Of a stretch of DNA of 59,957 bases, positions 15,394 to 23,715 are shown one piece after another. The position numbers and the translations under genes were made by a program. The notes beneath the pieces were generated by a model. That model had not been told where the DNA came from, did no database searches, and was given only the letters and a program-made list of their open reading frames with translations. Source of the stretch: an uncultured Victivallis sp. (GTDB lineage Bacteria > Verrucomicrobiota > Lentisphaeria > Victivallales > Victivallaceae); NCBI GenBank assembly GCA_944389895.1, contig CALXOA010000044.1, positions 1 through 59,957 of the forward strand, in the 5' to 3' direction. Position 1 is the first letter of the stretch, and the number at the start of each line of letters is the position of its first letter.

Positions 15394-17147
15394 GTACAGT
15401 TGCAATATCAGAAGGCGCGATTCGGATTGACGGGCGCCCGACGCAGATCATTTCCGGAACCATTCACTATTTCCGGGTTCGGCCGGAGCAGTGGCGGGAT
15501 CGGATTGAAAAGGCTCGGATGATGGGACTCAACGCGATTGAAACTTATGTCTGTCACAATCTGCATGAGCCGCGGCGGGGAGAGTTCGATTTTTCCGGTG
15601 GACTCGATCTCGGGCGTTTCCTCGATGAGGTCGCGGCGGCCGGGATGTATGCGATTGTGCGCCCCGGGCCGTACATCTGCGCGGAATGGGAGAACGGCGG
15701 GCTGCCGCCGTGGGCACTGGCTGTCCCCGACATCGAATTTCGCTGTGCCAATCCGGCTTTCCTCGAAATCTGCGACCGCTATCTCGATCAGGTATTCATG
15801 TATCTGCGGCCCCGGCTCGCCACTGCCGGCGGCCCTGTGATCGCCGTGCAGATCGAGAACGAGTACGGCAGCTATGGGAATGACAAGGAGTACCTTGCAC
15901 ACCTGCGTGATCACTATCTGCGGAATGGAATCGATGTGCCGCTCTTCACCTCGGACGGGCCGGAGCCCTGGATGTTGCAGGGGGGAACGCTGCCCGGAGT
16001 ATTCCAGACGTTGAATTTCGGCAGCCGGTCGGCGGAGGCCTTCGCCTCGGGACGGCGTTTCCGGCCGGAGGGACCGGATTTCTGCATGGAGTTCTGGAAC
16101 GGCTGGTTCGACCACTGGGGGGAGGAACATCACACCCGGCCTGCCGCCGATGCCGCCGCGGAACTGGATGCGATGTTGAAGGCGGGGGCCTCGGTTAACT
16201 TTTTCGTATTCTGTGGCGGGACGAATTTCGGATTTACCGCCGGAGCCAACGGCAACGGCGACCGGCCCGGGGATTATGCTCCGACCGTTACAAGCTACGA
16301 TTACGACGGACCGTTGAGTGAAGCGGGAGACCCGACGGAGAAGTTTTTCGCGTTTCAAGAGGTGATTCGCAAATACTGTCCGGAAAGGGCATTCGGTACG
16401 CCTGTCGCGGGACGGAAAGCGGCGTACGGGCGCGTCGGACTTCTGGAAAGCGCGCCGCTGCTCGGGCAGCTCGATCGTCTTGCGGAAAAACATTTTCATC
16501 GGACCATGCCGACCATGGAGGAGTGCGGCCAGAATTATGGTTTCATCCACTACCGGACCCGTCTTTCCGGGCCGTTGCAGCAGGAAAAACTTTATTTTCC
16601 GGTCGTTCGCGACCGGGTGACCGCCTATGTTGACGGGCGCTGGATCGGCAGCGTCTGGCGCAATGATTCCGATCGCCATCTGACGTTTTCGACGCCGGAG
16701 GGTGGGGCGACGCTCGATCTTCTGGTGGAAAACACGGGAAGAATCAATTACGGTCCCCTGGTCGGGCGTGATTGCAAGGGATTGCCCGGCGGCGTCGGGA
16801 TCTTCTGGCAGCTTCAGAGCGGATTTGACGTGTGGAATCTCGAACTCGACGATCTCAGCCGTCTGGAGTACGAACCTTTCCGGGAAACGGAGAATCTGCC
16901 CGCTTTTCACCGTGCCTTTTTTGAGGTGGACGAAGCGCACGACACCTTCCTGGAATTTCCGGGCGTCAAAGGAGTGGTCTGGATCAACGGATTCAATCTG
17001 GGCCGTTACTGGGACATCGGACCGGGTAACACACTCTATGTGCCGGCACCGGTGTTGCGGAAGGGGCGCAATGAGATCGTCGTATTGGAACTGCACAAGC
17101 TCAAAGAGAGTGCGGTCCGTTTTGTCGCGGAACCGGATCTCGGTTGA
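15390..17147 (+). CDS. GH35 beta-galactosidase
   Basis: A 585-residue GH35 enzyme that hydrolyses terminal beta-galactose. The catalytic barrel starts at the N-terminus (IISGTIHYFRVRPEQW, GLNAIETYVCHNLHEP, VRPGPYICAEWENGGLPPW). Predicted acid/base E158 lies in QIENEYGSYG and predicted nucleophile E234 in CMEFWNGWFDHWGE. C-terminal beta domains follow, ending in WINGFNLGRYWDIGPGNTLYVP. Length and domain order are typical of bacterial GH35. There is no signal peptide, so it should be cytoplasmic, although the gene is translationally coupled (ATGA) to an exported chaperone gene. Confidence 0.93.
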   Translation: MSTVAISEGAIRIDGRPTQIISGTIHYFRVRPEQWRDRIEKARMMGLNAIETYVCHNLHEPRRGEFDFSGGLDLGRFLDEVAAAGMYAIVRPGPYICAEWENGGLPPWALAVPDIEFRCANPAFLEICDRYLDQVFMYLRPRLATAGGPVIAVQIENEYGSYGNDKEYLAHLRDHYLRNGIDVPLFTSDGPEPWMLQGGTLPGVFQTLNFGSRSAEAFASGRRFRPEGPDFCMEFWNGWFDHWGEEHHTRPAADAAAELDAMLKAGASVNFFVFCGGTNFGFTAGANGNGDRPGDYAPTVTSYDYDGPLSEAGDPTEKFFAFQEVIRKYCPERAFGTPVAGRKAAYGRVGLLESAPLLGQLDRLAEKHFHRTMPTMEECGQNYGFIHYRTRLSGPLQQEKLYFPVVRDRVTAYVDGRWIGSVWRNDSDRHLTFSTPEGGATLDLLVENTGRINYGPLVGRDCKGLPGGVGIFWQLQSGFDVWNLELDDLSRLEYEPFRETENLPAFHRAFFEVDEAHDTFLEFPGVKGVVWINGFNLGRYWDIGPGNTLYVPAPVLRKGRNEIVVLELHKLKESAVRFVAEPDLG

Positions 17148-17196
17148 GCACAGGGCCCCCGTGAGGCGGGATTTCACGTTTTTCACGCGGGAACAC

Positions 17197-17225
17197 TTGT
17201 TTTCCCGGCTGAAGGTTGTTATATT
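17197..17225 (+). promoter_or_regulatory. promoter of the two-lipoprotein operon
   Basis: TTGTTT (17197-17202), a 17-bp spacer and TATATT (17220-17225), about 90 bp upstream of the first lipoprotein gene. Confidence 0.45.
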
Positions 17226-17317
17226 AGCTCTCGTTGTGTTTTGAGTGTATGTCCCCACGCATCGCTTTTCCGGCGATTGCGGGGATCGTCATCAATCAAA
17301 GGGAAAGGATCAACAAG

Positions 17318-17719
17318 ATGAAGAAAAGAATTGCCCTCCTGTTCGGCATGGCCGGGGCGGTAATGCTGTTTGCCGGCTGCTCTTCGCTGCAGAGCGCCGG
17401 GGCACAGAGTTTCAACGGGCAGCAGATCACGGCATCCGGTACCGGTGTGGCACATGTCAGCGGTTATGCCAGCGGATTCTATCTGTTGTCGATTCCTCTG
17501 ATTGTCGGTTCCACGGAAAAGCCGGATACGATCGCTTTCGGGGAAGATTCCTGCAATGTGACCGCCGTCACCAATATGGTGACCGCAAAGAGCAAGGCTT
17601 TGAACGCATCCCGGACGGTTGACCTGGTTTCGATGAGCAACAGTACCAACATCCCGTTCCCGTTCCCGTTCCTCTTCTACTGGCGTTCGGTCACGGTTTC
17701 CGGCAATGCGGTTCGCTGA
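17318..17719 (+). CDS. small lipoprotein, first of a paralogous pair
   Basis: A 133-residue protein with a lipoprotein signal (KKRIALLFGMAGAVMLFAGC). The mature part is small and beta-rich, with GTGVAHVSGYASGFYLLSIPLIVGST and the C-terminal VSGNAVR. The next gene encodes a clear paralogue. I do not recognise a named family. The ATG at 17318 is chosen because the signal peptide starts there and AAAGGGAAAGGA precedes it. Near the C-terminus there is a short IPFPFPFPFLFY stretch absent from the paralogue. The product is presumably attached to the membrane by its lipid. Confidence 0.7.
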   Translation: MKKRIALLFGMAGAVMLFAGCSSLQSAGAQSFNGQQITASGTGVAHVSGYASGFYLLSIPLIVGSTEKPDTIAFGEDSCNVTAVTNMVTAKSKALNASRTVDLVSMSNSTNIPFPFPFLFYWRSVTVSGNAVR

Positions 17720-17767
17720 GCCGGCATCTCCACTGGGGTCATTACTTAAATTCAGGAATCCAAACAC

Positions 17768-18148
17768 ATGAAAAAGATTATGCTTTTTGTTTCCGCGGTC
17801 GCCGTGGGTCTTCTCTTCGCCGGCTGCGTCAGCGTCGAAGCTGTGCAGGGCTCTGATCTGAACGGCGAAGGAATTGCCAATACCGGTACTCCGGTCGCTC
17901 ACATCAATGCCCAGAATTGGGGAATCTACCTCTTTTCGATTCCGTTGCTGACCGGTGCGACCGATACTCCAGGCAGCATTGCCGTGCTGAAGGACACCGT
18001 CAATGTCGAATCGATGATTCCGGTCGTCACCGCCAGGAGCCGGGCGCTGAAAGCGACCAAGACGTTGGATCTTGCTTCTCAGTTCTCTGTCGGCGGCTTC
18101 ATTTTCTACACCCGTTCGATCAACGTCTCGGCCAACGCCGTGCGGTAA
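17768..18148 (+). CDS. small lipoprotein, second of a paralogous pair
   Basis: A 126-residue lipoprotein (signal ending LLFAGC) that aligns along its whole length with the preceding gene product: shared NTGTPVAHIN / SGTGVAHVS, YLFSIPLLTGATDTP / YLLSIPLIVGSTEKP, DTVNVESMIPVVTARSRALKATKTLDL and the end RSINVSANAVR. The pair is best explained by tandem duplication. It is separated by 48 bp from the first copy and followed by a strong intrinsic terminator. Function unknown. Confidence 0.7.
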   Translation: MKKIMLFVSAVAVGLLFAGCVSVEAVQGSDLNGEGIANTGTPVAHINAQNWGIYLFSIPLLTGATDTPGSIAVLKDTVNVESMIPVVTARSRALKATKTLDLASQFSVGGFIFYTRSINVSANAVR

Positions 18149-18168
18149 ATCGGACCGCGGCTTTTCCG

Positions 18169-18201
18169 GCGCTCCGGGGGATTTCCCCCGGGGCGCTTTT
18201 T
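18169..18201 (+). terminator. intrinsic terminator after the lipoprotein pair
   Basis: A 12-bp stem (GCGCTCCGGGGG / CCCCCGGGGCGC, one T-G wobble pair) with an ATTT loop, followed by TTTTT. A textbook rho-independent terminator. Confidence 0.88.
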
Positions 18202-18347
18202 CGTATATTGTTCGAGGACCGGGACGGATTTCAGGTTGTGAGGATGGACAGGTTTGCCCGGAGAGATAAAAAATTGCACATACGGATATTCCCTTCCGAT
18301 CTTTTCCGGGTTATAATTAATCCGGTTAAACAGGAAAGGGCCAGTTC

Positions 18348-19424
18348 ATGGAATCGATTCTGAAATTTTTACCCAACCGGGTTCTCCGGCTCTATCACGG
18401 CGGCAGCGGAATTGATCGCCTTCACCGTGCTTCGAACCCGGCGGATACCCGCTTCCCGGAGGAGTGGATTGCGTCATGTATCGAGGGGAATGGACGTGCT
18501 TATCACTCTCCCGGCCACGGGATCAGTCGGATTGAGGTTGATGGGAAAGAGTACTCCTTCCCTGAGTTTCTGGGGCAGCATGCCGCCGAAGTTCTTGGGC
18601 GGGAACATGTCGGGCGTTTCGGAAAGATCCCGGGCGTTCTGGCGAAACTGCTCGATTCCGCGGAACGATTGCCGTTGCAGGTGCATCCGTCGCGTTCCGA
18701 TGCATTGAAGTATTTCAACTCTCCATTCGGCAAGACCGAGGCGTGGATCGTCCTGGCGGTCCGTGAGGTCAACGGGGAGGCTCCCTATCTGCTGGCCGGA
18801 TTCAACGAGACGCTCGATGAGCGGCTGTTCCGTGCGGAATCCCTGGCCGGGACCTACGAAAAAGGCATTGACATGCTTCACAAACTCCGGGTTGTACCCG
18901 GTGACGTGGTGGTGATCGACGGCGGGCTGCCGCATGCGATCGGCCCCGGGGTCACGATGGTGGAGGTGATGGAGCCGAGTGATCTGGTGATCGTGCCTGA
19001 AATCAATTGCTGCGGTTCATGCCTGACCGAAAAGCAGCGGTTCGGCGGGATTGCGCCGGATACGGCGCTCGACCTCTTCGACTGGCGGAAATATTCTCCG
19101 GAGGAACTCCGCCGGCACAGCTGCCCGGTCCCGGAGGTTGCCGGGAAGGGGGAGGGGTGGCTTCTCAAGCAACTGATTCCCGCGTCACGCTGCGGTTACT
19201 TCTCCGTCTGGAAACTGGAGTTCGACGGGGTCTGCCGGACCGGAAACGGGTGCGGCGTCTTCCGGATCGGTATCCTGACCGCCGGCAGGGCGGAGATCAA
19301 TGGAGTTCCGATTGAGCAGGGCGAAAGCTTTCTGATTCCGCAATCCTGCGTGGAGTGTACTGTTTCCGGATCCGGTGAAATCGTGATGGTTCTGCCGCCG
19401 GGAGAGAGGGGGGAGGCCTTTTGA
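18348..19424 (+). CDS. manA: class I mannose-6-phosphate isomerase
   Basis: A 358-residue zinc isomerase interconverting mannose-6-phosphate and fructose-6-phosphate. The type I signature is present: LPLQVHPSRSDA (Gln and His zinc ligands), FGKTEAWIVL (Glu ligand) and DGGLPHAIGPGVTMVEVMEPSD (His ligand and active-site region). AGGAAAGG lies upstream of the ATG; TATAAT at 18312-18317 is a good -10, but no convincing -35 was found. The next gene begins directly after the stop. Together with the beta-mannosidase and the lyxose/mannose isomerase it supports mannose catabolism or mannose-phosphate supply. Confidence 0.88.
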   Translation: MESILKFLPNRVLRLYHGGSGIDRLHRASNPADTRFPEEWIASCIEGNGRAYHSPGHGISRIEVDGKEYSFPEFLGQHAAEVLGREHVGRFGKIPGVLAKLLDSAERLPLQVHPSRSDALKYFNSPFGKTEAWIVLAVREVNGEAPYLLAGFNETLDERLFRAESLAGTYEKGIDMLHKLRVVPGDVVVIDGGLPHAIGPGVTMVEVMEPSDLVIVPEINCCGSCLTEKQRFGGIAPDTALDLFDWRKYSPEELRRHSCPVPEVAGKGEGWLLKQLIPASRCGYFSVWKLEFDGVCRTGNGCGVFRIGILTAGRAEINGVPIEQGESFLIPQSCVECTVSGSGEIVMVLPPGERGEAF

Positions 19425-21323
19425 ATGTTTGATGACGGAGTGTTTGTAATCGGGGCCAACTACTGGGCCTCGCATGCCGCCACCGCAATGTGGTCGCAGT
19501 GGTCCGCTGAAACGGTGGATCGGGATTTTGCCCTGCTTGCGCAGTATGGTTGTACGCTTGTGCGGGTATTCCCTTTGTGGAGTGATTTCCAGCCGATCAC
19601 CCTGATGCGGCGTGTCGGTGTGCCGGGCGGCACCCCGGTTGAGGTCCGGATGGGGGAGGCGAAGCTGCCGGATACTCCGGCCGGCCGCTGCGGTGTCGAT
19701 GAGAGGATGCTGGAACGTTTCGAGTGTCTGGCCGATCTCGCCGGGAAGCATGGCCTCAAACTGATCGTGCCCCTGTTGACCGGTCACATGACCATGCGGC
19801 TCTTCGTGCCGCCGGCTCTGGCGGGACTCGATCTATACACGGATCCGCTGGCGTTGAAGTACGAGGCGAAGTTCATAGAGTGTTTCGTTTCGCGGATGAA
19901 ACACCATCCGGCGATTGCCGCCTGGGAGTCCGGAAACGAGACGAATTTTCTCTCATCAGTGACGTGTCCCGAGGCCGCCTGGGCGTGGAGTTGTTTCATT
20001 CACAATCAGATTCGCCGTTTTGACGATTCGCGGCCTGTGATCGGATGCAGCGGCCTCGCGATTACACCGGAATCGGGAATGTGGCTGATCCGTGACATTA
20101 CCGAGCTCTCCGATCTGCTCGCGGTTCACCCGTATCCGATGTGGAGCAACGCGGGGCGCGAGGAGGCAGGGCAGATCCGCAATCTCTGCTACGCCGCCGT
20201 CGAGCATCGGCTGGTGGAGGAGATCGGCGGCAAACGCTGTTTCGTCGAAGAGACGGGATATCGCCGGGCGATTGCAACCACCACCTCCGGCATGGGGCGG
20301 ATTGCCCGGGGAATGCTCTGGAATCTGTGGCGTGAAAACTGCCGGGCGATGCTCTGGTGGTGCGCCTTCGATCAGACCGTTTTCGACCATGCTCCCTACG
20401 ACTGGGATTTCCCCGCGCTCGAACACGGAATTTTCCGAGAGGACGGCACTCCGCACCCGATCGCCGAAACTTTCCGGGGATTCCTCCGGTTTCTCGAAAC
20501 GCTCCCATCTGGAGAGCTTCCTGCGGTGAAGCCGGATGCTGTCTGCATCGTCTCCGAAAACGAGATTGCGCACGGCGCCTTCGTGCTGGCACGGCAGGCG
20601 GGAATCAATCTCGCTTTCGCTTCTCCGCTGGAACCGCTGCCGGAGTCGGCCGTCTATTTTCTTCCTTCCGCGCGGAACCGGGCGCAGCTTGGCACGCTGC
20701 GGTGGAGGGAGTTGCTTGAACGGGTGCGTGAAGGAGCGACGCTCTATCTCTCTTTGGACGACACCTATCTGGATCACCTGGAAGAGCTCTGTTCGGCGGG
20801 GATACTCGGCCGTATCGAACAGCCCGGGCGGATTGCGGTGGAAGGAGAGGCGTTCCGGTTTGAGTTTCCGGTGAAGGTGCGTCGCCGGATGGTTGCCGAA
20901 GGTGCGACGGTTCTGGCGCGGGACGCGGATGGGGATCCGGTGTTTTTCCGCAGCAATTTCGGCCGTGGAAAGGTGTTCACCTGCGCTTATCCGCTGGAGC
21001 GGATCGCGATGGAGAACGCCGGGCTTTTCGATTCTGAGATGTTCCGGATCTATGCTGCGGTCGTCGTGAAGCGTCCGCTGCTCAATGTCGGGGAGTGCCG
21101 GATTACCGTTACGGAACATTTTTTCAGTGAGAATCGCGCCTTATGCGTGATCGTGAATGGTTCCGGAGAGGAGCTGGAGGTGCATGTTGAAACCGCTCCC
21201 GGCTGGCACCCCGGTGCGACATATTCCGATCTGGCGGAAGCCCGATTGACCGGCGGCCGACTCCTGCTGCCGCCATGCGCCGGCATTGCGGTCGAAATGA
21301 TCCGTTCCGGCTGCGAGGCGTAA
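19425..21323 (+). CDS. GH5-like (beta/alpha)8 glycoside hydrolase
   Basis: A 632-residue protein whose ATG directly follows the manA stop. The N-terminal barrel resembles GH5 mannanases/cellulases: GANYWASHAATAMW, LVRVFPLW, WESGNETNFLS with predicted acid/base E172, VHPYP, and FVEETGY with predicted nucleophile at E276. From about 360 to 540 comes a second alpha/beta domain of the glutamine-amidotransferase-like or trimerisation type seen in large glycosidases, then a beta domain with a C-terminal polar end. There is no signal peptide. Being coupled to manA suggests beta-mannoside substrates; this is inference from context. Confidence 0.75.
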   Translation: MFDDGVFVIGANYWASHAATAMWSQWSAETVDRDFALLAQYGCTLVRVFPLWSDFQPITLMRRVGVPGGTPVEVRMGEAKLPDTPAGRCGVDERMLERFECLADLAGKHGLKLIVPLLTGHMTMRLFVPPALAGLDLYTDPLALKYEAKFIECFVSRMKHHPAIAAWESGNETNFLSSVTCPEAAWAWSCFIHNQIRRFDDSRPVIGCSGLAITPESGMWLIRDITELSDLLAVHPYPMWSNAGREEAGQIRNLCYAAVEHRLVEEIGGKRCFVEETGYRRAIATTTSGMGRIARGMLWNLWRENCRAMLWWCAFDQTVFDHAPYDWDFPALEHGIFREDGTPHPIAETFRGFLRFLETLPSGELPAVKPDAVCIVSENEIAHGAFVLARQAGINLAFASPLEPLPESAVYFLPSARNRAQLGTLRWRELLERVREGATLYLSLDDTYLDHLEELCSAGILGRIEQPGRIAVEGEAFRFEFPVKVRRRMVAEGATVLARDADGDPVFFRSNFGRGKVFTCAYPLERIAMENAGLFDSEMFRIYAAVVVKRPLLNVGECRITVTEHFFSENRALCVIVNGSGEELEVHVETAPGWHPGATYSDLAEARLTGGRLLLPPCAGIAVEMIRSGCEA

Positions 21324-21371
21324 TCGACGGGGCGGGAACTGCGTCCGGCTGGAAAGGATCAGCGACGCGTC

Positions 21372-21404
21372 GGCACGGACTTTCTCCGTGGGGGCCGGGT
21401 TTTT
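21372..21404 (+). terminator. probable terminator after manA-GH5
   Basis: CACGGA-CTTTC-TCCGTG forms a perfect 6-bp stem and is followed, after a GC-rich GGGGCCGGG, by TTTTT. The gap between stem and T run makes it weaker than the terminator at 18169. Confidence 0.45.
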
Positions 21405-21426
21405 CGGGAGAAAACATCGTTTCCTC

Positions 21427-21456
21427 TTGTAAATGACGGCGGCGGCGGGTAAATTA
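21427..21456 (+). promoter_or_regulatory. probable promoter of cysS
   Basis: TTGTAA and TTATAA separated by 18 bp, 41 bp before the cysS start. Confidence 0.4.
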
Positions 21457-21497
21457 TAAGGCGAAATGCATGGCAGTTCAAATGAGGAAACAGCAGC

Positions 21498-22910
21498 ATG
21501 AGCCTTGAATTTTTCAATACGATGGACCGCCGGGTCGAGCCTTTCGAGCCGATCTCCGCGGGTGAGGTCAAAATGTACACCTGCGGACCGACCGTTTACA
21601 ACTACGCCCACATCGGGAATTTCCGAGCCTACATGTTCGAGGATATCCTTCGGCGTACTCTCGAGTATTTCGGTTACAAAGTCCGGCAGGTGATGAACCT
21701 GACCGATGTCGATGACAAGACGATTCGTGATTCACGTGCTGCGGGAGTGCCGCTGCGGGAGTTCACTGCGAAGTACAAACAGGCATTCTTCGAGGACATC
21801 AGGACGCTTAATATCGAACCGGCCGAGGTCTACCCGGCCGCGACGGACCACATTCCGCAGATGATCCGGCTGATCTCGGTGCTGATGGAAAAGGGGTACG
21901 CCTATCAGGCGGAGGACCGGTCGGTCTACTTCTCGATCGACAAATTCAAGGATTACGGGAAACTGGCGAAAATCGACCGCGAAAACCAGCGTTCCGGCGT
22001 CCGGATCCGGAACGATGAGTACGCCAAGGATTCCGTAGCCGACTTCGCCCTCTGGAAGGCGTGGGATGAAAATGACGGTGAGGTCGCATGGGATTCTCCG
22101 TGGGGGCGGGGGCGTCCCGGCTGGCACATTGAATGCAGTGCGATGTCGAGTGAATACCTCGGCGATCACTTCGATATCCATACCGGCGGGATCGACAACA
22201 TGTTTCCGCATCATGAGGATGAGATTGCCCAGAGTGAAGCCGCGTCTGGGCGGAAGTGGGTCAACTACTGGCTCCATTGTGCTCACCTGATGGTTGACGG
22301 CGAGAAAATGTCCAAATCGCTCGGCAATTTCTTCACTCTCAGGGATCTGCAAGCCAGGGGGTGGAGCGGGCGCGAGATCCGCTGGGTGTTGATCGGCGCC
22401 CATTACCGCAAGAAACTCAATTTCACGTTTGAAGCCCTGGCCCAGGCGCGGCAGACTTTGAATCGCTTCGATGAGTTGTTCGGGCGGATGCGCGGCATTT
22501 CCACTGCCGGTGACGGCAGTGAGGTGGACGAGTCGGTTGCGCACGCTCTGGAGGCGTTTGAAAGGGCGATGGCGGATGATCTCAATGTCGCTGAAGCGCT
22601 GGCCGCGTTGTTCGATCTGCAGCGCGCCGCCAACAAAATGGCCGATTCCGGGCAGCTTTCCGCCGCGGGAGCGGTCAGAGTACTCGATACTTTCCGCCGG
22701 TTTGACCGGGTGATCGGCTGCCTTGAGGTTGACGCGGAGAAGAAAGGCGATGAAATTCCCGCCGAGATTGAGCAGCTTGCCGTGCGCCGCGCCGCTGCGC
22801 GCAAGGTGAAGGATTTCCGGGAGAGCGATCGCCTGCGTGACGAAATCACCCGCCTCGGTTACCAGATCGAGGATGCGCCGGGCGGCGCGTACCGGCTCAG
22901 AAAATTGTGA
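21498..22910 (+). CDS. cysS: cysteinyl-tRNA synthetase
   Basis: A 470-residue class I aminoacyl-tRNA synthetase that charges tRNA-Cys. It shows CGPTVYNYAHIGNFR, the class I HIGH-type motif with the zinc-binding Cys just before, WHIECSAM with further zinc ligands, HEDEIAQSEA, and the KMSKS loop as GEKMSKSLGNF. The length is normal. The C-terminal VRRAAARKVKDFRESDRLRDEI is the usual anticodon-side helix. It stands between the GH5 gene and the two-component pair with its own probable promoter. Confidence 0.97.
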   Translation: MSLEFFNTMDRRVEPFEPISAGEVKMYTCGPTVYNYAHIGNFRAYMFEDILRRTLEYFGYKVRQVMNLTDVDDKTIRDSRAAGVPLREFTAKYKQAFFEDIRTLNIEPAEVYPAATDHIPQMIRLISVLMEKGYAYQAEDRSVYFSIDKFKDYGKLAKIDRENQRSGVRIRNDEYAKDSVADFALWKAWDENDGEVAWDSPWGRGRPGWHIECSAMSSEYLGDHFDIHTGGIDNMFPHHEDEIAQSEAASGRKWVNYWLHCAHLMVDGEKMSKSLGNFFTLRDLQARGWSGREIRWVLIGAHYRKKLNFTFEALAQARQTLNRFDELFGRMRGISTAGDGSEVDESVAHALEAFERAMADDLNVAEALAALFDLQRAANKMADSGQLSAAGAVRVLDTFRRFDRVIGCLEVDAEKKGDEIPAEIEQLAVRRAAARKVKDFRESDRLRDEITRLGYQIEDAPGGAYRLRKL

Positions 22911-22997
22911 TCCTAATTGAAATCTAATGGGCGATGTATCGGATCTGAACATTCCGGAATTATATTCTCCACCATACAAGATCAGGAGGTTTTCCAG

Positions 22998-23693
22998 ATG
23001 AGTAAAGAGAAAATTCTGGTAGTGGAGGATGAGGAGGCGATTCAGGAGCTGATCCGATACAACCTGAACAAGGACGGTTATGATCGGGTCAGATGCTGCG
23101 ATTCCGGGGAGACGGCTCTTGCCGCGGCGCAGGAGTTCGCGCCCGATCTGATCCTGCTCGACCTAATGCTCCCCGGCATCGACGGACTCAGCGTCTGCCG
23201 TCGTCTGAAGAGCGACAGTCGTACCAGCGCGATCCCGATCATCATGCTGACCGCGAAGTCCGAGGAGAGCGACATTGTGGTCGGCCTTGAGATGGGGGCC
23301 GACGACTACCTGACCAAACCATTCAGCCCGAAGGTGCTGATCGCCCGGATCAAATCGGTGTTGCGGCGGGTCAATCATACGGAAGCTGATCCGATCGGGG
23401 GAACACTGAAACGCGGGCCGCTCTCGATGAATCGCGGTACCCGCGAGGTGTTGCTGGATGGGGTGCCGCTGTCGCTGACTTTTTCCGAATTTGAGATTCT
23501 CTATCTCCTCGCACGCCGCCCGGGATGGGTTTATACCCGCGGACAGATCGTCAACGAGGTCAAGGGGGATGATTATCCGGTGACCGAACGGGCGATTGAC
23601 GTGCAGATGGTGAGTCTGCGTCGGAAACTGGGTGATCACTGCACATTGATCGAGACGGTCCGGGGCGTCGGTTACCGGTTTGTCCAGGAATGA
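22998..23693 (+). CDS. phoB: PhoB-like response regulator
   Basis: A 231-residue OmpR/PhoB-family regulator. The receiver domain (1-120) has the acidic pocket VVEDEEAI, the phospho-acceptor Asp in PDLILLDLMLPGIDG, and the KPF lysine in DDYLTKPFSPKVL. A winged-helix DNA-binding domain follows (LTFSEFEILYLLARRPGWVYTRGQIV... VTERAIDVQMVSLRRKLG). ATG 22998 follows AGGAGG. Pairing with the kinase 22 bp downstream and the receiver/kinase types fit PhoB-PhoR, which senses phosphate limitation, but no pst or phoU genes are in the window, so the stimulus is inferred. Confidence 0.85.
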   Translation: MSKEKILVVEDEEAIQELIRYNLNKDGYDRVRCCDSGETALAAAQEFAPDLILLDLMLPGIDGLSVCRRLKSDSRTSAIPIIMLTAKSEESDIVVGLEMGADDYLTKPFSPKVLIARIKSVLRRVNHTEADPIGGTLKRGPLSMNRGTREVLLDGVPLSLTFSEFEILYLLARRPGWVYTRGQIVNEVKGDDYPVTERAIDVQMVSLRRKLGDHCTLIETVRGVGYRFVQE

Positions 23694-23715
23694 GGCGACG
23701 GAAAGGAGGACGGTT

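Noticed and set aside
15408..17258. 616-codon open frame on the minus strand
   Set aside because: It is antisense to the GH35 gene, has no ribosome site or domain and is rich in Arg and Pro as expected from a high-GC shadow frame.
21732..22979. 415-codon open frame opposite cysS
   Set aside because: cysS is a clear essential gene; the opposite frame is a codon-structure shadow.
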